A DNA stretch of 28,160 nt, from positions 1 through 28,160 of the IMG/VR virus record IMGVR_UViG_3300006920_000178. One strand, 5' to 3'. Below are positions 15,056 to 24,242 of this stretch, piece by piece. Origin of the DNA: a virus. The notes beneath the pieces are model-generated. The model saw only the letters and a program-made list of their open reading frames with translations. It ran no database searches and was not told the origin of the DNA. Each line of letters starts with the position of its first letter. Position 1 is the stretch's first letter. Made by a program: the position numbers and the translations under genes.

Positions 15056-17065
15056 ATGCCGAATCAAGATATTGTATATAGCTTAAATCAGAAACCCGGG
15101 ATTTGGCGCGACTGGACGCCCGTTTCCTCCCCTGGTTATACCGATGGAGAGAATGTGCGCTGGCTACATGGTCGGGCGAAAAAGATTGGTGGATGTCGCC
15201 AGATTGCGGGGGTTGGCCTAACACCAAATGGCACATACTTAACTACTGACGGGTTACCCTTAGCGGCAAACAAGTCCAACATAGCTCTAACTGGCGATGT
15301 TAGAGCTATCAAAATATACCCCTACAACACCAAATACATTATGGTGGTCTGCACCGATGTCGCAGGGTCGTTCTCTAGCCTTAATGACGTTGATCCGTCT
15401 GAGGTATTAACCCCTTCAGGTGTATGGATTGGGTTGTCTGATGATGGGTTCGCAGGGAATGTTATCATGTATCCGGTTAGACTGCAGCGGTATTCAGCGC
15501 CTCCTCCAACCGGTGGGGAGCTACAGCCCACAGCATTCAAGCCCGGCGAGTATAATTGGTCGATCTCGATATTTGGCACGACATCTGGAGGGTCAGGAAC
15601 TGACTCCCCCTCATCTCAAAATATATCAGAGCTATCATCGCTTGGCTTGGTTATCCATGCAGAATCAACTTTACAGAACCCAAATGATGGGACCAATGGT
15701 TACGTGTACTTTGGTAAACTAAGTACCATGTTAAACTTTGATACCATCGCCAACTATGTAGCCGATCCAAACTTAGCTACTGTACCATCCGAGATCGATA
15801 AACGCGTTTCATCTAAATATGTGTTCTCACCTATGATGTACCCGATTACGTCCGAACCAATCGATGGAACGATACCGAGTCCGAACCAATACCTTAAGCC
15901 ATTGCCAGTCGATCCAAACGCAATTGTGTCTACGTCTGATGTATGGGTGTCCGGTGGGTCTATCACCACTGGCCCGTTCCTTTTTGCTTATGGGAATAAT
16001 GGAGTCATTCGTAACTGCACAGCTAATTCCCCTGATTGGTGGTTTAACATGGGTAACCAATACTATAACTACAATCCTCAGTTAGCCAATGACGTAAATA
16101 TCGATAACTATAAAATCATAAAGGGATTACCTATACGTAGTGGCGTAGCGTTGTCAACTGCATTCTGGACATCAAATACAGTTTTGATCGCCACATTCGT
16201 GGGCGCTCCTGCCATATTTAACTTCTCCATATTGGATACTGCAACAACTTTGCTTGCCGCCAACGCAGTAGTAGAGCACAATGGGATATTTTATTGGGTG
16301 GGAACAGAAAGATTCTACAGTTCAAATGGTCAAGCCGTGTCTGAATTAGATAACAACGTTAACCTGAATTGGTTTTTTGACAACGCTAACGCAAGCCAAA
16401 GGGGGAAAGTATACGCTTTTAAAGTGCCTCGCTACCATGAGATATGGTGGTGCTTCCCAATGGGTAGCTCAACTGAATGTAATCATGCTATCATTTACAA
16501 CATTAAAGAGCAAACTTGGTACGACACTCCTTTAGACCGAACAGCGGGGACTTACGATACTTCGTTTAATAAGCCGATCTTGGCGGGGCAAGATATCCGA
16601 ACTACGGTTGGCTCAATCGCTGCCGGGGATGATGGGGTTATTTACAACACCGTCACTACGGCAGACCTAAAGGCGGTGTGGGTGCATGAAGATGGGTTAA
16701 ACTCAGTGTCAACCAACGGTGTTGATTCAATCCGGTCCTCCTTTACTACTGGTAATTTCGCTTTTACATCTGGTAGTCCTGACGCTGGTGGGCAGCACCT
16801 GCAGGGTAGTACAATGACCACCAAGCTAGATAGGATTGAATGGGATGGGTTTATCAAAGGAGAACAAACGGTTAATATTATCTCTCGACAATACCCCCAC
16901 TCGGATGATATAATCACCAGTGATTTGGTTTTGGACTCGAAGATAAATACGTTTAACGAGCAGGGTGGTATTATGCAATTAAAAATAACCTCTGATGTAA
17001 TAGATGGAGACTTCTTCGTAGGTAAACCATTTATCACAGCATTTACAACCGACAGAAGGAGATAA
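15056..17065 (+). CDS. Tail nozzle / packaged-DNA stabilisation-type protein
   Basis: The ATG at 15056 starts a 669-residue protein; the longer frame from 14990 lies in the divergent gene. The N-terminus (NQKPGIWRDWTPVSSPGYTD, then GRAKKIGGCRQI) and the segment IFYWVGTERFYSSNGQAVSE, followed by KVPRYHEIWWCFP and NIKEQTWYDTPLDRT, match a podoviral tail-nozzle family. In other members the same region reads like 'YYWxGxxxFYxYDG...EVxWFYPS...YNYxExxWYxGTLxRT'. Such proteins form a propeller-containing ring that closes the tail channel. The ribosome site is weak (GAGA at 15047-15050). It is divergent from the neck operon with only 42 bases between, where I see no convincing promoter. Confidence 0.75.
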   Translation: MPNQDIVYSLNQKPGIWRDWTPVSSPGYTDGENVRWLHGRAKKIGGCRQIAGVGLTPNGTYLTTDGLPLAANKSNIALTGDVRAIKIYPYNTKYIMVVCTDVAGSFSSLNDVDPSEVLTPSGVWIGLSDDGFAGNVIMYPVRLQRYSAPPPTGGELQPTAFKPGEYNWSISIFGTTSGGSGTDSPSSQNISELSSLGLVIHAESTLQNPNDGTNGYVYFGKLSTMLNFDTIANYVADPNLATVPSEIDKRVSSKYVFSPMMYPITSEPIDGTIPSPNQYLKPLPVDPNAIVSTSDVWVSGGSITTGPFLFAYGNNGVIRNCTANSPDWWFNMGNQYYNYNPQLANDVNIDNYKIIKGLPIRSGVALSTAFWTSNTVLIATFVGAPAIFNFSILDTATTLLAANAVVEHNGIFYWVGTERFYSSNGQAVSELDNNVNLNWFFDNANASQRGKVYAFKVPRYHEIWWCFPMGSSTECNHAIIYNIKEQTWYDTPLDRTAGTYDTSFNKPILAGQDIRTTVGSIAAGDDGVIYNTVTTADLKAVWVHEDGLNSVSTNGVDSIRSSFTTGNFAFTSGSPDAGGQHLQGSTMTTKLDRIEWDGFIKGEQTVNIISRQYPHSDDIITSDLVLDSKINTFNEQGGIMQLKITSDVIDGDFFVGKPFITAFTTDRRR

Positions 17066-17066
17066 C

Positions 17067-17723
17067 ATGGACTTCAGTAGTCTTTGGGGACAAGGCTCAC
17101 CAGTGCAGTCAGCCCCTAATAATTTATATGGTACCGACCCTGCGTCTCTACAGCAGGCGGCATTACAACAACAGCAAATGATGCAGCAAGTGAATAACCC
17201 AAATTATGCGCTGCAGCCTCAGGTAACTCAACAACCCATGATGCAGCAACCGACAGGAGCTACAGCGGGCCTGATGTCAGCTGGACAACCTCAGGTTAGT
17301 CCTACTACAGCAGCATCTACGGCGGTAACTAACCCAGCGGCTGCGGTACAGCAACAACTAAGTGCAGCCAATATACCTCAAGAAACCATGCAACAAGCGT
17401 TGATGCTTAAAATGGCTGGACGAGATGACTTGGCTAAACAGGTCTTAGCTCCATACACTGCCCAACCAGAACAGTCGACTCTTGGTAAATGGAAGGATAT
17501 TCTAACCGGCAAAGAAAATAACAACCTGTCCGATGTTGAGGGTGGTGTGCAAGCAAGTGTGCCAATCTTGGTTGCGTTAATGAAAGAACTGCAGTACAAC
17601 AAAAACATGGGTGGTGTTGCCAACATGATGGATCAACGCCGCCAACAAGTAGGGAATAGTATGTATAACAATGCTGTAGCCAATATGCCTGGCTGGGGTC
17701 AAGCAGGGAAGGTGTTAAAATGA
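17067..17723 (+). CDS. Gln-rich internal virion / ejection-type protein
   Basis: The 218-residue protein is preceded by AGAAGGAGAT and starts one base after the nozzle-like gene. Residues 28-120 are low-complexity, rich in Gln, Ala, Pro, Met and Thr (for example AALQQQQMMQQVNNP). The C-terminal part is more ordered: GRDDLAKQVLAPY, KWKDILTGKENN and an alpha-helical stretch VQASVPILVALMKELQY, possibly amphipathic. Such composition right after a nozzle gene is typical of podoviral DNA-ejection proteins, which ride in the capsid and are pushed into the host envelope. No family signature is recognised; the role is inferred from position and composition. Confidence 0.6.
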   Translation: MDFSSLWGQGSPVQSAPNNLYGTDPASLQQAALQQQQMMQQVNNPNYALQPQVTQQPMMQQPTGATAGLMSAGQPQVSPTTAASTAVTNPAAAVQQQLSAANIPQETMQQALMLKMAGRDDLAKQVLAPYTAQPEQSTLGKWKDILTGKENNNLSDVEGGVQASVPILVALMKELQYNKNMGGVANMMDQRRQQVGNSMYNNAVANMPGWGQAGKVLK

Positions 17724-18502
17724 GAATGAACCATAGCCGACTAATGGGTGGATTGATGGGGGGCAAAGGCGGCGGCGGGAGCTCTGGCGGAACAACTGTT
17801 GTCCCCACTAATGTAACCACTAACCAATCTCAAACTATTGATCCAGCAATGGCTGAATATAGCAAAAACATGGCTGCCACTGGCGCTAATGCGATGGGTG
17901 GCGCGATGAATAACGCCTCAGCTATGAACAACATGGCTCCGGGTTTATATAACCAAGCTGGGCAGATGAATAATGCGGCAGCAGGCCTACAAGGCGCAGC
18001 GGCTCAATATGGACATGACGCTTCTCAGTACAACACCGACACGTTCCAAAATCAATTCTTCAATCCATATACTCAGGATGTAGCACAGAACGCGGCTGAG
18101 ATGGCGACCCGTAATTTTAACCAAATGACAGCCCCGTCATTACAAGGTCAACTTGGTCAATCAGGCCAGTTTAATTCTGGCCGCGGGGACATGGCGATGC
18201 AGCAAGCGCAACGTGACCAACAATTTAATACGATGAATCAACAGGCTAACTTATTGAATACTGGTTATAACCAAGCTCAGCAAAATTATCTCGGTTCAAT
18301 GGGCATAGGAGTACAAGGTGCCAACGTTATGTCAGGTGCAGCAAGTGGATTAACCAACGCTGCTAATTCAGCTTACAATGCCGGAACGGCAGCGTCAGCA
18401 ATGCCTGGCCAAACCTTTGGTCAATTTGCTGGCGGCATGGCTCAATTACCGATGAACAAAAACACTTCTGGCGCTCAAGTGTCAGATTACGCTCAATACT
18501 AA
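17720..18502 (+). CDS. Ejection-type internal virion protein (NPYTQ family)
   Basis: The 260-residue protein overlaps the previous stop by four bases (ATGA) and has AAGG eight bases upstream. After a Gly-rich start, the section FQNQFFNPYTQDVAQNAAEM, followed by Asn/Gln helices and SGQFNSGRGDMAMQQAQR, resembles a widespread phage family with 'F-x-N-P-Y-x-Q-x-V' and 'G-x-F/S-G-S-R' motifs found among podoviral internal or DNA-transfer proteins. The rest is Ala/Gly/Asn-rich with little hydrophobic core, consistent with a protein that must unfold to pass the tail. It is one of four such genes in tandem. Confidence 0.7.
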   Translation: MRMNHSRLMGGLMGGKGGGGSSGGTTVVPTNVTTNQSQTIDPAMAEYSKNMAATGANAMGGAMNNASAMNNMAPGLYNQAGQMNNAAAGLQGAAAQYGHDASQYNTDTFQNQFFNPYTQDVAQNAAEMATRNFNQMTAPSLQGQLGQSGQFNSGRGDMAMQQAQRDQQFNTMNQQANLLNTGYNQAQQNYLGSMGIGVQGANVMSGAASGLTNAANSAYNAGTAASAMPGQTFGQFAGGMAQLPMNKNTSGAQVSDYAQY

Positions 18503-18512
18503 GGATATGACA

Positions 18513-20138
18513 ATGGCTGATAAACAACCTTCACTCATGGATATACTCGAAGCTCAAACCATCGCCAGATCTCAGGATCTTACTGGTGTATCATCGGGAG
18601 CGGCTAAGCAAGCCTTGTTAAACTTGGCGGCATTGCCCAACCAGCGGAATCTATGGAATAACTCTACAGCGTACGCTCAGCAAGCTGCCGCTCAGCAAGC
18701 TGCTCCGGGTAAAGCATTTGGTTACGACCCACAACAGGCTGCGTTCATGGAGACCTTATTTAACCCAATGAACCCAGAAACAAATGGGCGTATGGGTACG
18801 CGTCCTAATGCGATGGCTGGGTTAACTCAGCAAGCCTTAGCGGCACAGTCATTGGCTGATCGAAAGGCTAAAGGGGCTGGCACGATGGCGGCACTATCAC
18901 TTGACCAGTTAGACCAGTCTAATCGGGTGTCGAACTCGCCCTTGGCTCAAATAGCAGCAAGCCCAGAATTAATGAAACTGTACCCATATATGCAGCAGCT
19001 TGGGTTAAATAATCAAGCAACAATAGCTGGAGCCGCTGCTAACACAGCAAACGCTGCGTTGCCAGAACAGCAAGAAGCAATCCGTCAGGCTGGACTAGAG
19101 GCATCTAAGCAATTTGGGTATGGGGCTGACCAATCATTGGCTAAAGCACTACTGCCGAAAGGTGTTTACGGCGGAGGCAATGTGAGTAATCCATATGGCG
19201 TACCAGCTTCACCAGGCGTAACCATTGCATCTGAGGCTCCTAACCTAGTGGCAGCAGCGAACCACTCAACTAAGCTACCTGATACGATTGCGAACATTAA
19301 CGGTTTAAATGCAGCAGTGGACAGCTTATCCGGCTTAACCCCTGGCATGGTTACCAACAGCCCGCTGACCGGTGTTGCGAGTCAAGCTCTGGATAAAGTA
19401 TTTGGCTCTGGCATCGCCGGGCGCTTAGGAACTAAGGTGGATGCAGGGACGTTTAACGCTATTCAAGGTCAACTTCAAACAGCGGGGTTAAGCCCTGAGG
19501 CGGCTGCTAAGGCAATCTACATAGACAAAGAGGGTAATTTAACCATGAATAATACAGCCCTCACCAGCGCAGTGAACACAGCAAACCAAGCAAAAAGCCA
19601 AGAGGCTTACAACCAAATGGCGGCTGGGTTGGTTCGTGATTATACGGACTCGCTCAAAGGTCAAAACCAAAATGCTAACACTGCTCCGACCGCTGCGATT
19701 GTGAATAAGATCCAACAGCAAGTGTCGGGGACATTTGGGAAGTTAGCAACGAACAATGGGGTTGGTATGGATGGCAAACCGGTTAGTGGACCTAACTCGG
19801 CATTAAGTAGCTTGGTTATGTTTAAGATGCCAGACGGCAGGATGCTGTTACAGCCAATGTCATCACTAATGAAAGATGGCCCTGGTTTAGCCAATGGAAG
19901 CTGGAGTACTCTAAAAGATTCAATCGCATCAGAGGTTAAATCAGGTAATATTGCGTCTCAGGCTGAGATCAAACGTTACTTAGCAACCCCTGAGGGCAAG
20001 GCTGCCTTGGCTGCTGCAAGAACAAACAATGGATTACCAGCTGAGATAACTATGCCACCAGCAAAAACATCTGTTACAGCAGGCCAACCAAATGACAAGA
20101 TGGGTAAACTATTTGGGAATTACCCAGCCTCTCGATAA
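18513..20138 (+). CDS. Ala/Gln-rich internal virion protein
   Basis: Two ATGs are available (18507 and 18513). AAGGA at 18501-18505 is only one base from the first and seven from the second, so 18513 is chosen, giving 541 residues. The protein is Ala/Gln/Asn-rich and mostly helical. A small duplication lies near residue 55, where two 15-base copies encode AQQAA. The central part (LPDTIANINGLNAAVDSLSG, then LTPGMVTNSPLTGVASQALD) looks like an ordered helical domain. There is no signal peptide or membrane helix. Its place between two other ejection-type genes suggests it is also packaged and ejected. I do not recognise an enzymatic domain. Confidence 0.6.
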   Translation: MADKQPSLMDILEAQTIARSQDLTGVSSGAAKQALLNLAALPNQRNLWNNSTAYAQQAAAQQAAPGKAFGYDPQQAAFMETLFNPMNPETNGRMGTRPNAMAGLTQQALAAQSLADRKAKGAGTMAALSLDQLDQSNRVSNSPLAQIAASPELMKLYPYMQQLGLNNQATIAGAAANTANAALPEQQEAIRQAGLEASKQFGYGADQSLAKALLPKGVYGGGNVSNPYGVPASPGVTIASEAPNLVAAANHSTKLPDTIANINGLNAAVDSLSGLTPGMVTNSPLTGVASQALDKVFGSGIAGRLGTKVDAGTFNAIQGQLQTAGLSPEAAAKAIYIDKEGNLTMNNTALTSAVNTANQAKSQEAYNQMAAGLVRDYTDSLKGQNQNANTAPTAAIVNKIQQQVSGTFGKLATNNGVGMDGKPVSGPNSALSSLVMFKMPDGRMLLQPMSSLMKDGPGLANGSWSTLKDSIASEVKSGNIASQAEIKRYLATPEGKAALAAARTNNGLPAEITMPPAKTSVTAGQPNDKMGKLFGNYPASR

Positions 20139-20148
20139 GGATTAAATA

Positions 20149-23100
20149 ATGTCTAAGATAAACTTTATAAATGATTTAAGCGGTGGGACTATTGGCGCTG
20201 CTGCTGGTTCGACTCCTCAAACCACTTCAGCTCAGTCAACTTCTCAGCCAAAAGCAGGGTTGAATTTAGCTAGTGGATTAAGCGGTGGAACCATTGGCGA
20301 AGCGCCAGGCTCTACACAACAACCAACTCCAGCAAGCAGTGAATCTGCCGATTCCGGCCAGCCGCAGCAATTATCGACGAAAGGTAGAACATCGCCTAAC
20401 CCAAACTTGGAAGGTATAACTAATATAATGAGCCAAGCCTTATTGCACGCCGCGCCGGGAGCAGGCGACCAATTAGTCCCTGAGAATGCCAACCCGCTAT
20501 TGAAATATATTGGCGGCGCGATCGACAATCTAAAGGGTAGTATAAAAAAAGATATTGGCATGGGGGCATCCATAGCGGGCAAAATTGTTGATAGCCAAGC
20601 ATTAAAGGACGTCGGATCCATCGCGATTAAATCTGGCGTAGACCAAGCAGCTCAAGCTTCCCAGTCGATCGACCCTGTAACCGGTTTCATCATGTCACCC
20701 AGTGGGTTAATGATGGCCGGTGGGATTGGTGGCTTAGTTCGCGGAGCTGCTTTAGGGGCCGATGCTGCAGCAGCCAAAGCAGGGCTTAGTTTAAGCACCC
20801 CTAAGTTAGCTTTGGAAACAATGAAGAACGTTACCAAGATGACACCAGCGCTGGCCACGATGGGAGTAGCCGGTGTAGGTAGTGACTATATGTTAAATAA
20901 AACCATCGTCCAGCCTAGCTTCCCTGTTCACGAGGATGAAAATGGTAAAGTGATTATTAATAACGAACAGGATGCCGAGAATTATGCCATTAACTCTGCC
21001 ATGCGCGGCATCGGAGGATTGGTTACTGGGGGAATCATGGCAGGCGCAGCGAGTGGTGTAAAATACTTCATGAACAAAGCTAGCTTAGCTAACAAGTTAG
21101 AACAAATGAATCTAAGTTATGGCGATTTACTTGGACAAAAAACCAATTACGCAAAACAAGAACAAGATATCTCCAACGCATTTGGAGGTACCCATGAGGC
21201 TAGAAACATTAAACCCGATGAGTTGTTTAACACTGAGCACATGGTTGGACCGTCTACTGCGATGGGCGGAACCCAATCAAAACTAGATAGCATGAGACAA
21301 GAGACCACCAAGAACGTGGAGCGGTTTGTTCAAAATCTATCAACCCAAACAACTCCAATCACTAAAGATGACACGGTTAAACTCCAGAAACTTGGTGACT
21401 ACCTTCAGTCTAAGTACACAGTCAACCCGGATGGTTCAACTAGTAACCCAGCTGTAGCGGACATGCACGAAGGGGTACAGGCAATGATAAGGAACTTCCA
21501 AGAAGGAAATACCGGGCCTGGTGTGATGAAGGAATTTGCTGACCGTATAAATAGTAGTCGATTATTGGAGGAGACTGCCAACCCGTTGGCAGAAGCGCGC
21601 AAAGCATACTCATTGGGACAGGAACCCGATCAGGCTTATGTGGACCAAATATCTCATGCTTATGGTGACGAGGCTAAGGCTACGTCAGCGCTGGCTTGGT
21701 TAAAGAAGAATGGAACGCTGGATGGGGTGAACAAGGCATTGGCTGATGGTGAGTTGGTTGATGACTCACATGCTCTATCTAAGCAGATTAGTGAGCTTAG
21801 TTTTCCATCAAACGAAGCCAACGCTGATTTTAATAAGTTACTGCAGGAGCATAACCATAGTGTGCTTGCTAACCAATTGGATGACCACCTCGCGACAGTG
21901 AGTAGTTCATCTTCTCCCGATTTACCAGTTGACTTAACTCGGTTGCAGGCCGACGTCGCTGCAACTAAGATACCCGCGATAAATCCTGATGGCACGCCCA
22001 ATAAGTCATTTGGTACTAGTTTACATGAAGGCCAGATTCAAGAACAGTCTGCGCAGCGGAAGGTTGGTGGGATTTTGTATGGTTTAGCTGATAAAGGTAT
22101 GCTTGACCCTCGGATTATGCCGCAGGATCATGTCGATGATCTAATTGGTAAGTTTGGGCAAATGGTTAAGGCAGCAGACATAGCCACCAATGAGGCGCCA
22201 GCGCCGGGCAGCTCCGGGCCGGTATTAGCTACAACTAAATCAGCAGCACGTATTGCCAAAAACACCGAGATGGAAAATAATCTAGCTAATGACTCTGTCT
22301 TGGGTGAGATGGGATTAGGCGGTGGGCATAAGATTGTAACCACTCGTGAGAATATTATCGACTCCATTAAGGGGATGAGGGATAACCATCAGTCAATGGC
22401 GACGTTGAACCGTGACAACGGCAATGGTACGGCTGCCAAGTTACACCAAGATCAAGCGGATAACTTTAATGGTTTGTTGCAAAAGACAATCTCAGGACTC
22501 GGTTCACAAGTTATGCAATCATACGGGAAAATGACACCAGTGGAGGCGCAGGATTTGGCATCGCAAATGGCCAAAGTTTATTCGGCATCGAAGTCTGGTG
22601 AGACATCATACCGCGACGTGGTTAAGACAAAGTCTAAACATGAAATGACGGAGAACGCCGTTATAGCTCATAACTCCCCAGAGACAATTCTTAGCAGCAA
22701 AGAGAACTTTCAGAAATGGGCGGCGGGTCAAGCTAAGACTCAAGAAGCGTCTGAGTTAGGCATGGCTGTAGGCGATAAACTAATGACACCTGTACGTAAT
22801 ACCGGCAAAACTTACCTTGAACACTTAGCTGAAACACTCAGCCCATCAAACTCAGTTGATAAATCTTTATTGGAGAAGTTTGATGTCGTGAAGAGTAAAT
22901 CTATTCAGGGTTTATCCCAAGCAGGGATGATTCAAAGATCTAAGCTGGGGTCATTGGCAGCTATGACTAAGCCAGATTATTTGCAAGGTACTGAGGCGCA
23001 ATTTGGGACACCTGCGATGACAAAGATATTTAAGGCAGCAGATGCCTCAGATGGGCTTATGTCAACTATGCGAGCTCATCCAAACTTGGCTAGAGTCTTG

Positions 23101-23991
23101 TTTAACGATAAGGGTGAAATTCGCACACATGCAGACATGGGTAAAATTCTTACCGGTCAAGCTGGTGCAGGGATGCCATCAAACACTGACCTCGAGGGGA
23201 TGCTGCGTGGATTGCAAAGTTACAAAGGTCAAGATGGCAAGAACCCGTTAAAAGACGTACATGATTGGATGATGGACTCAGCTAAAGGCGGCTACTACAA
23301 TGCCAAACAGAAAATCCTTAGCGAAGGCGGTAGTGAAAATGTAATTAAAGCCAAGCTAAACTCTTGGATGAGTCAACCTAAAGCCGTTACTCCAATGATG
23401 GCTATGGGGAATCCGGCTGACGGGTTGGCATTCAAAGATCCATTGTTTTTCTCAGAAGGTCGAGATATGCGGAAAGTAGGTGCTGAAGTTAAAGCTAAGC
23501 TAGGAAATTTAATCACCGACATACAGAAGTCTGATAGTGCCCGTTCACCGAAACAATCTGCGGAAGACATTATTACTAAAGCAAAAGAAGTTGAACCGGT
23601 GACTGGAGTAGGTAAGTCTTACATCTCTGCAAGTAATCTAACCCATAATGATCTTGACCAGAAAATTCAAGCCATGACCTCTGCAGCGATCGCGGCTACA
23701 TCTGCTGGGGATAAAATGTCTCTATTGAAAAAAGCAGGTAAGGCGGGGACATATGGTACAATGCTTGGGTCGTTGATGGGTACGCATAGCATGTTGGAAA
23801 ACATGGCTTATGGTTTAGGGATAAGCAAAATGGGTAAGCAAGGGATGAGTCAAACGGCTCAGAAGATCCAACGGGCGTTTTCGTCAGCAGGTGAACTAAA
23901 TAAACTTAGTGAACTAAGTAAACAACGTACACTTAGTAATAAAGCTGTGGTTGGCACGACTGCGGCAGCATCAGAATTAAATAGGAGGTAA
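20149..23991 (+). CDS. Giant internal virion / DNA-ejection protein
   Basis: The 1280-residue protein is preceded by AAGGA. The N-terminus has two copies of LSGGTIG (residues 10-16 and 44-50) in a Ser/Thr/Gln/Pro-rich linker. Gly/Ala-rich hydrophobic segments near residues 179-213, 234-248 and 284-303, and again near 1197-1224, could insert into membranes. The remainder is long, charged and helical. Size, position at the end of the nozzle and ejection gene run, and membrane-active segments resemble the largest ejection proteins of podoviruses, which build a channel across the cell envelope. No transglycosylase or polymerase motif was found by eye. Function is inferred from context. Confidence 0.65.
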   Translation: MSKINFINDLSGGTIGAAAGSTPQTTSAQSTSQPKAGLNLASGLSGGTIGEAPGSTQQPTPASSESADSGQPQQLSTKGRTSPNPNLEGITNIMSQALLHAAPGAGDQLVPENANPLLKYIGGAIDNLKGSIKKDIGMGASIAGKIVDSQALKDVGSIAIKSGVDQAAQASQSIDPVTGFIMSPSGLMMAGGIGGLVRGAALGADAAAAKAGLSLSTPKLALETMKNVTKMTPALATMGVAGVGSDYMLNKTIVQPSFPVHEDENGKVIINNEQDAENYAINSAMRGIGGLVTGGIMAGAASGVKYFMNKASLANKLEQMNLSYGDLLGQKTNYAKQEQDISNAFGGTHEARNIKPDELFNTEHMVGPSTAMGGTQSKLDSMRQETTKNVERFVQNLSTQTTPITKDDTVKLQKLGDYLQSKYTVNPDGSTSNPAVADMHEGVQAMIRNFQEGNTGPGVMKEFADRINSSRLLEETANPLAEARKAYSLGQEPDQAYVDQISHAYGDEAKATSALAWLKKNGTLDGVNKALADGELVDDSHALSKQISELSFPSNEANADFNKLLQEHNHSVLANQLDDHLATVSSSSSPDLPVDLTRLQADVAATKIPAINPDGTPNKSFGTSLHEGQIQEQSAQRKVGGILYGLADKGMLDPRIMPQDHVDDLIGKFGQMVKAADIATNEAPAPGSSGPVLATTKSAARIAKNTEMENNLANDSVLGEMGLGGGHKIVTTRENIIDSIKGMRDNHQSMATLNRDNGNGTAAKLHQDQADNFNGLLQKTISGLGSQVMQSYGKMTPVEAQDLASQMAKVYSASKSGETSYRDVVKTKSKHEMTENAVIAHNSPETILSSKENFQKWAAGQAKTQEASELGMAVGDKLMTPVRNTGKTYLEHLAETLSPSNSVDKSLLEKFDVVKSKSIQGLSQAGMIQRSKLGSLAAMTKPDYLQGTEAQFGTPAMTKIFKAADASDGLMSTMRAHPNLARVLFNDKGEIRTHADMGKILTGQAGAGMPSNTDLEGMLRGLQSYKGQDGKNPLKDVHDWMMDSAKGGYYNAKQKILSEGGSENVIKAKLNSWMSQPKAVTPMMAMGNPADGLAFKDPLFFSEGRDMRKVGAEVKAKLGNLITDIQKSDSARSPKQSAEDIITKAKEVEPVTGVGKSYISASNLTHNDLDQKIQAMTSAAIAATSAGDKMSLLKKAGKAGTYGTMLGSLMGTHSMLENMAYGLGISKMGKQGMSQTAQKIQRAFSSAGELNKLSELSKQRTLSNKAVVGTTAAASELNRR

Positions 23992-23993
23992 GT

Positions 23994-24242
23994 ATGGCTA
24001 GAGATTATAGTAAAGAAAAGAGCTACAATAGCAGCCCTGAACAGAAGGCAAACCGAGCTGCCAGAGGACGGGCTCGGTATGCAATGATTAAGGCAGGGAA
24101 AGCGAAGGTTGGTGACAAGAAAGATGTGGATCATAAGAAGCCGATTGTGAAGGGGGGAGGTAACCACCCGAGTAATCTAAGGATGGTGTCTCCAAGTAAG
24201 AATCGTTCTTTTGCGAGAACTAAGAAAGCGGGGATGAAGTAA
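23994..24242 (+). CDS. Small HNH endonuclease-like protein
   Basis: The 82-residue protein starts behind a perfect AGGAGG and two bases after the previous stop. The N-terminal half is basic and helical. The C-terminal half holds an HNH core: DVDHKKPIVKGGGNHPSNLR, with Asp46-His47 as general base and metal ligand, Asn61 as the middle Asn, and Asn70 in SKNRSF as the last position (the third residue is Asn instead of His, as in many active members). It may nick or cut DNA, for packaging or as a mobile-type nuclease. Its last 23 bases overlap the convergent minus-strand gene. The family call is firm; its biological role is open. Confidence 0.8.
   Translation: MARDYSKEKSYNSSPEQKANRAARGRARYAMIKAGKAKVGDKKDVDHKKPIVKGGGNHPSNLRMVSPSKNRSFARTKKAGMK

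Noticed and set aside
15322-17820. Open frames of 70-130 residues on both strands across the nozzle and ejection genes
   Set aside because: All are shadows of the main frames, lack ribosome sites and have no recognisable protein features.
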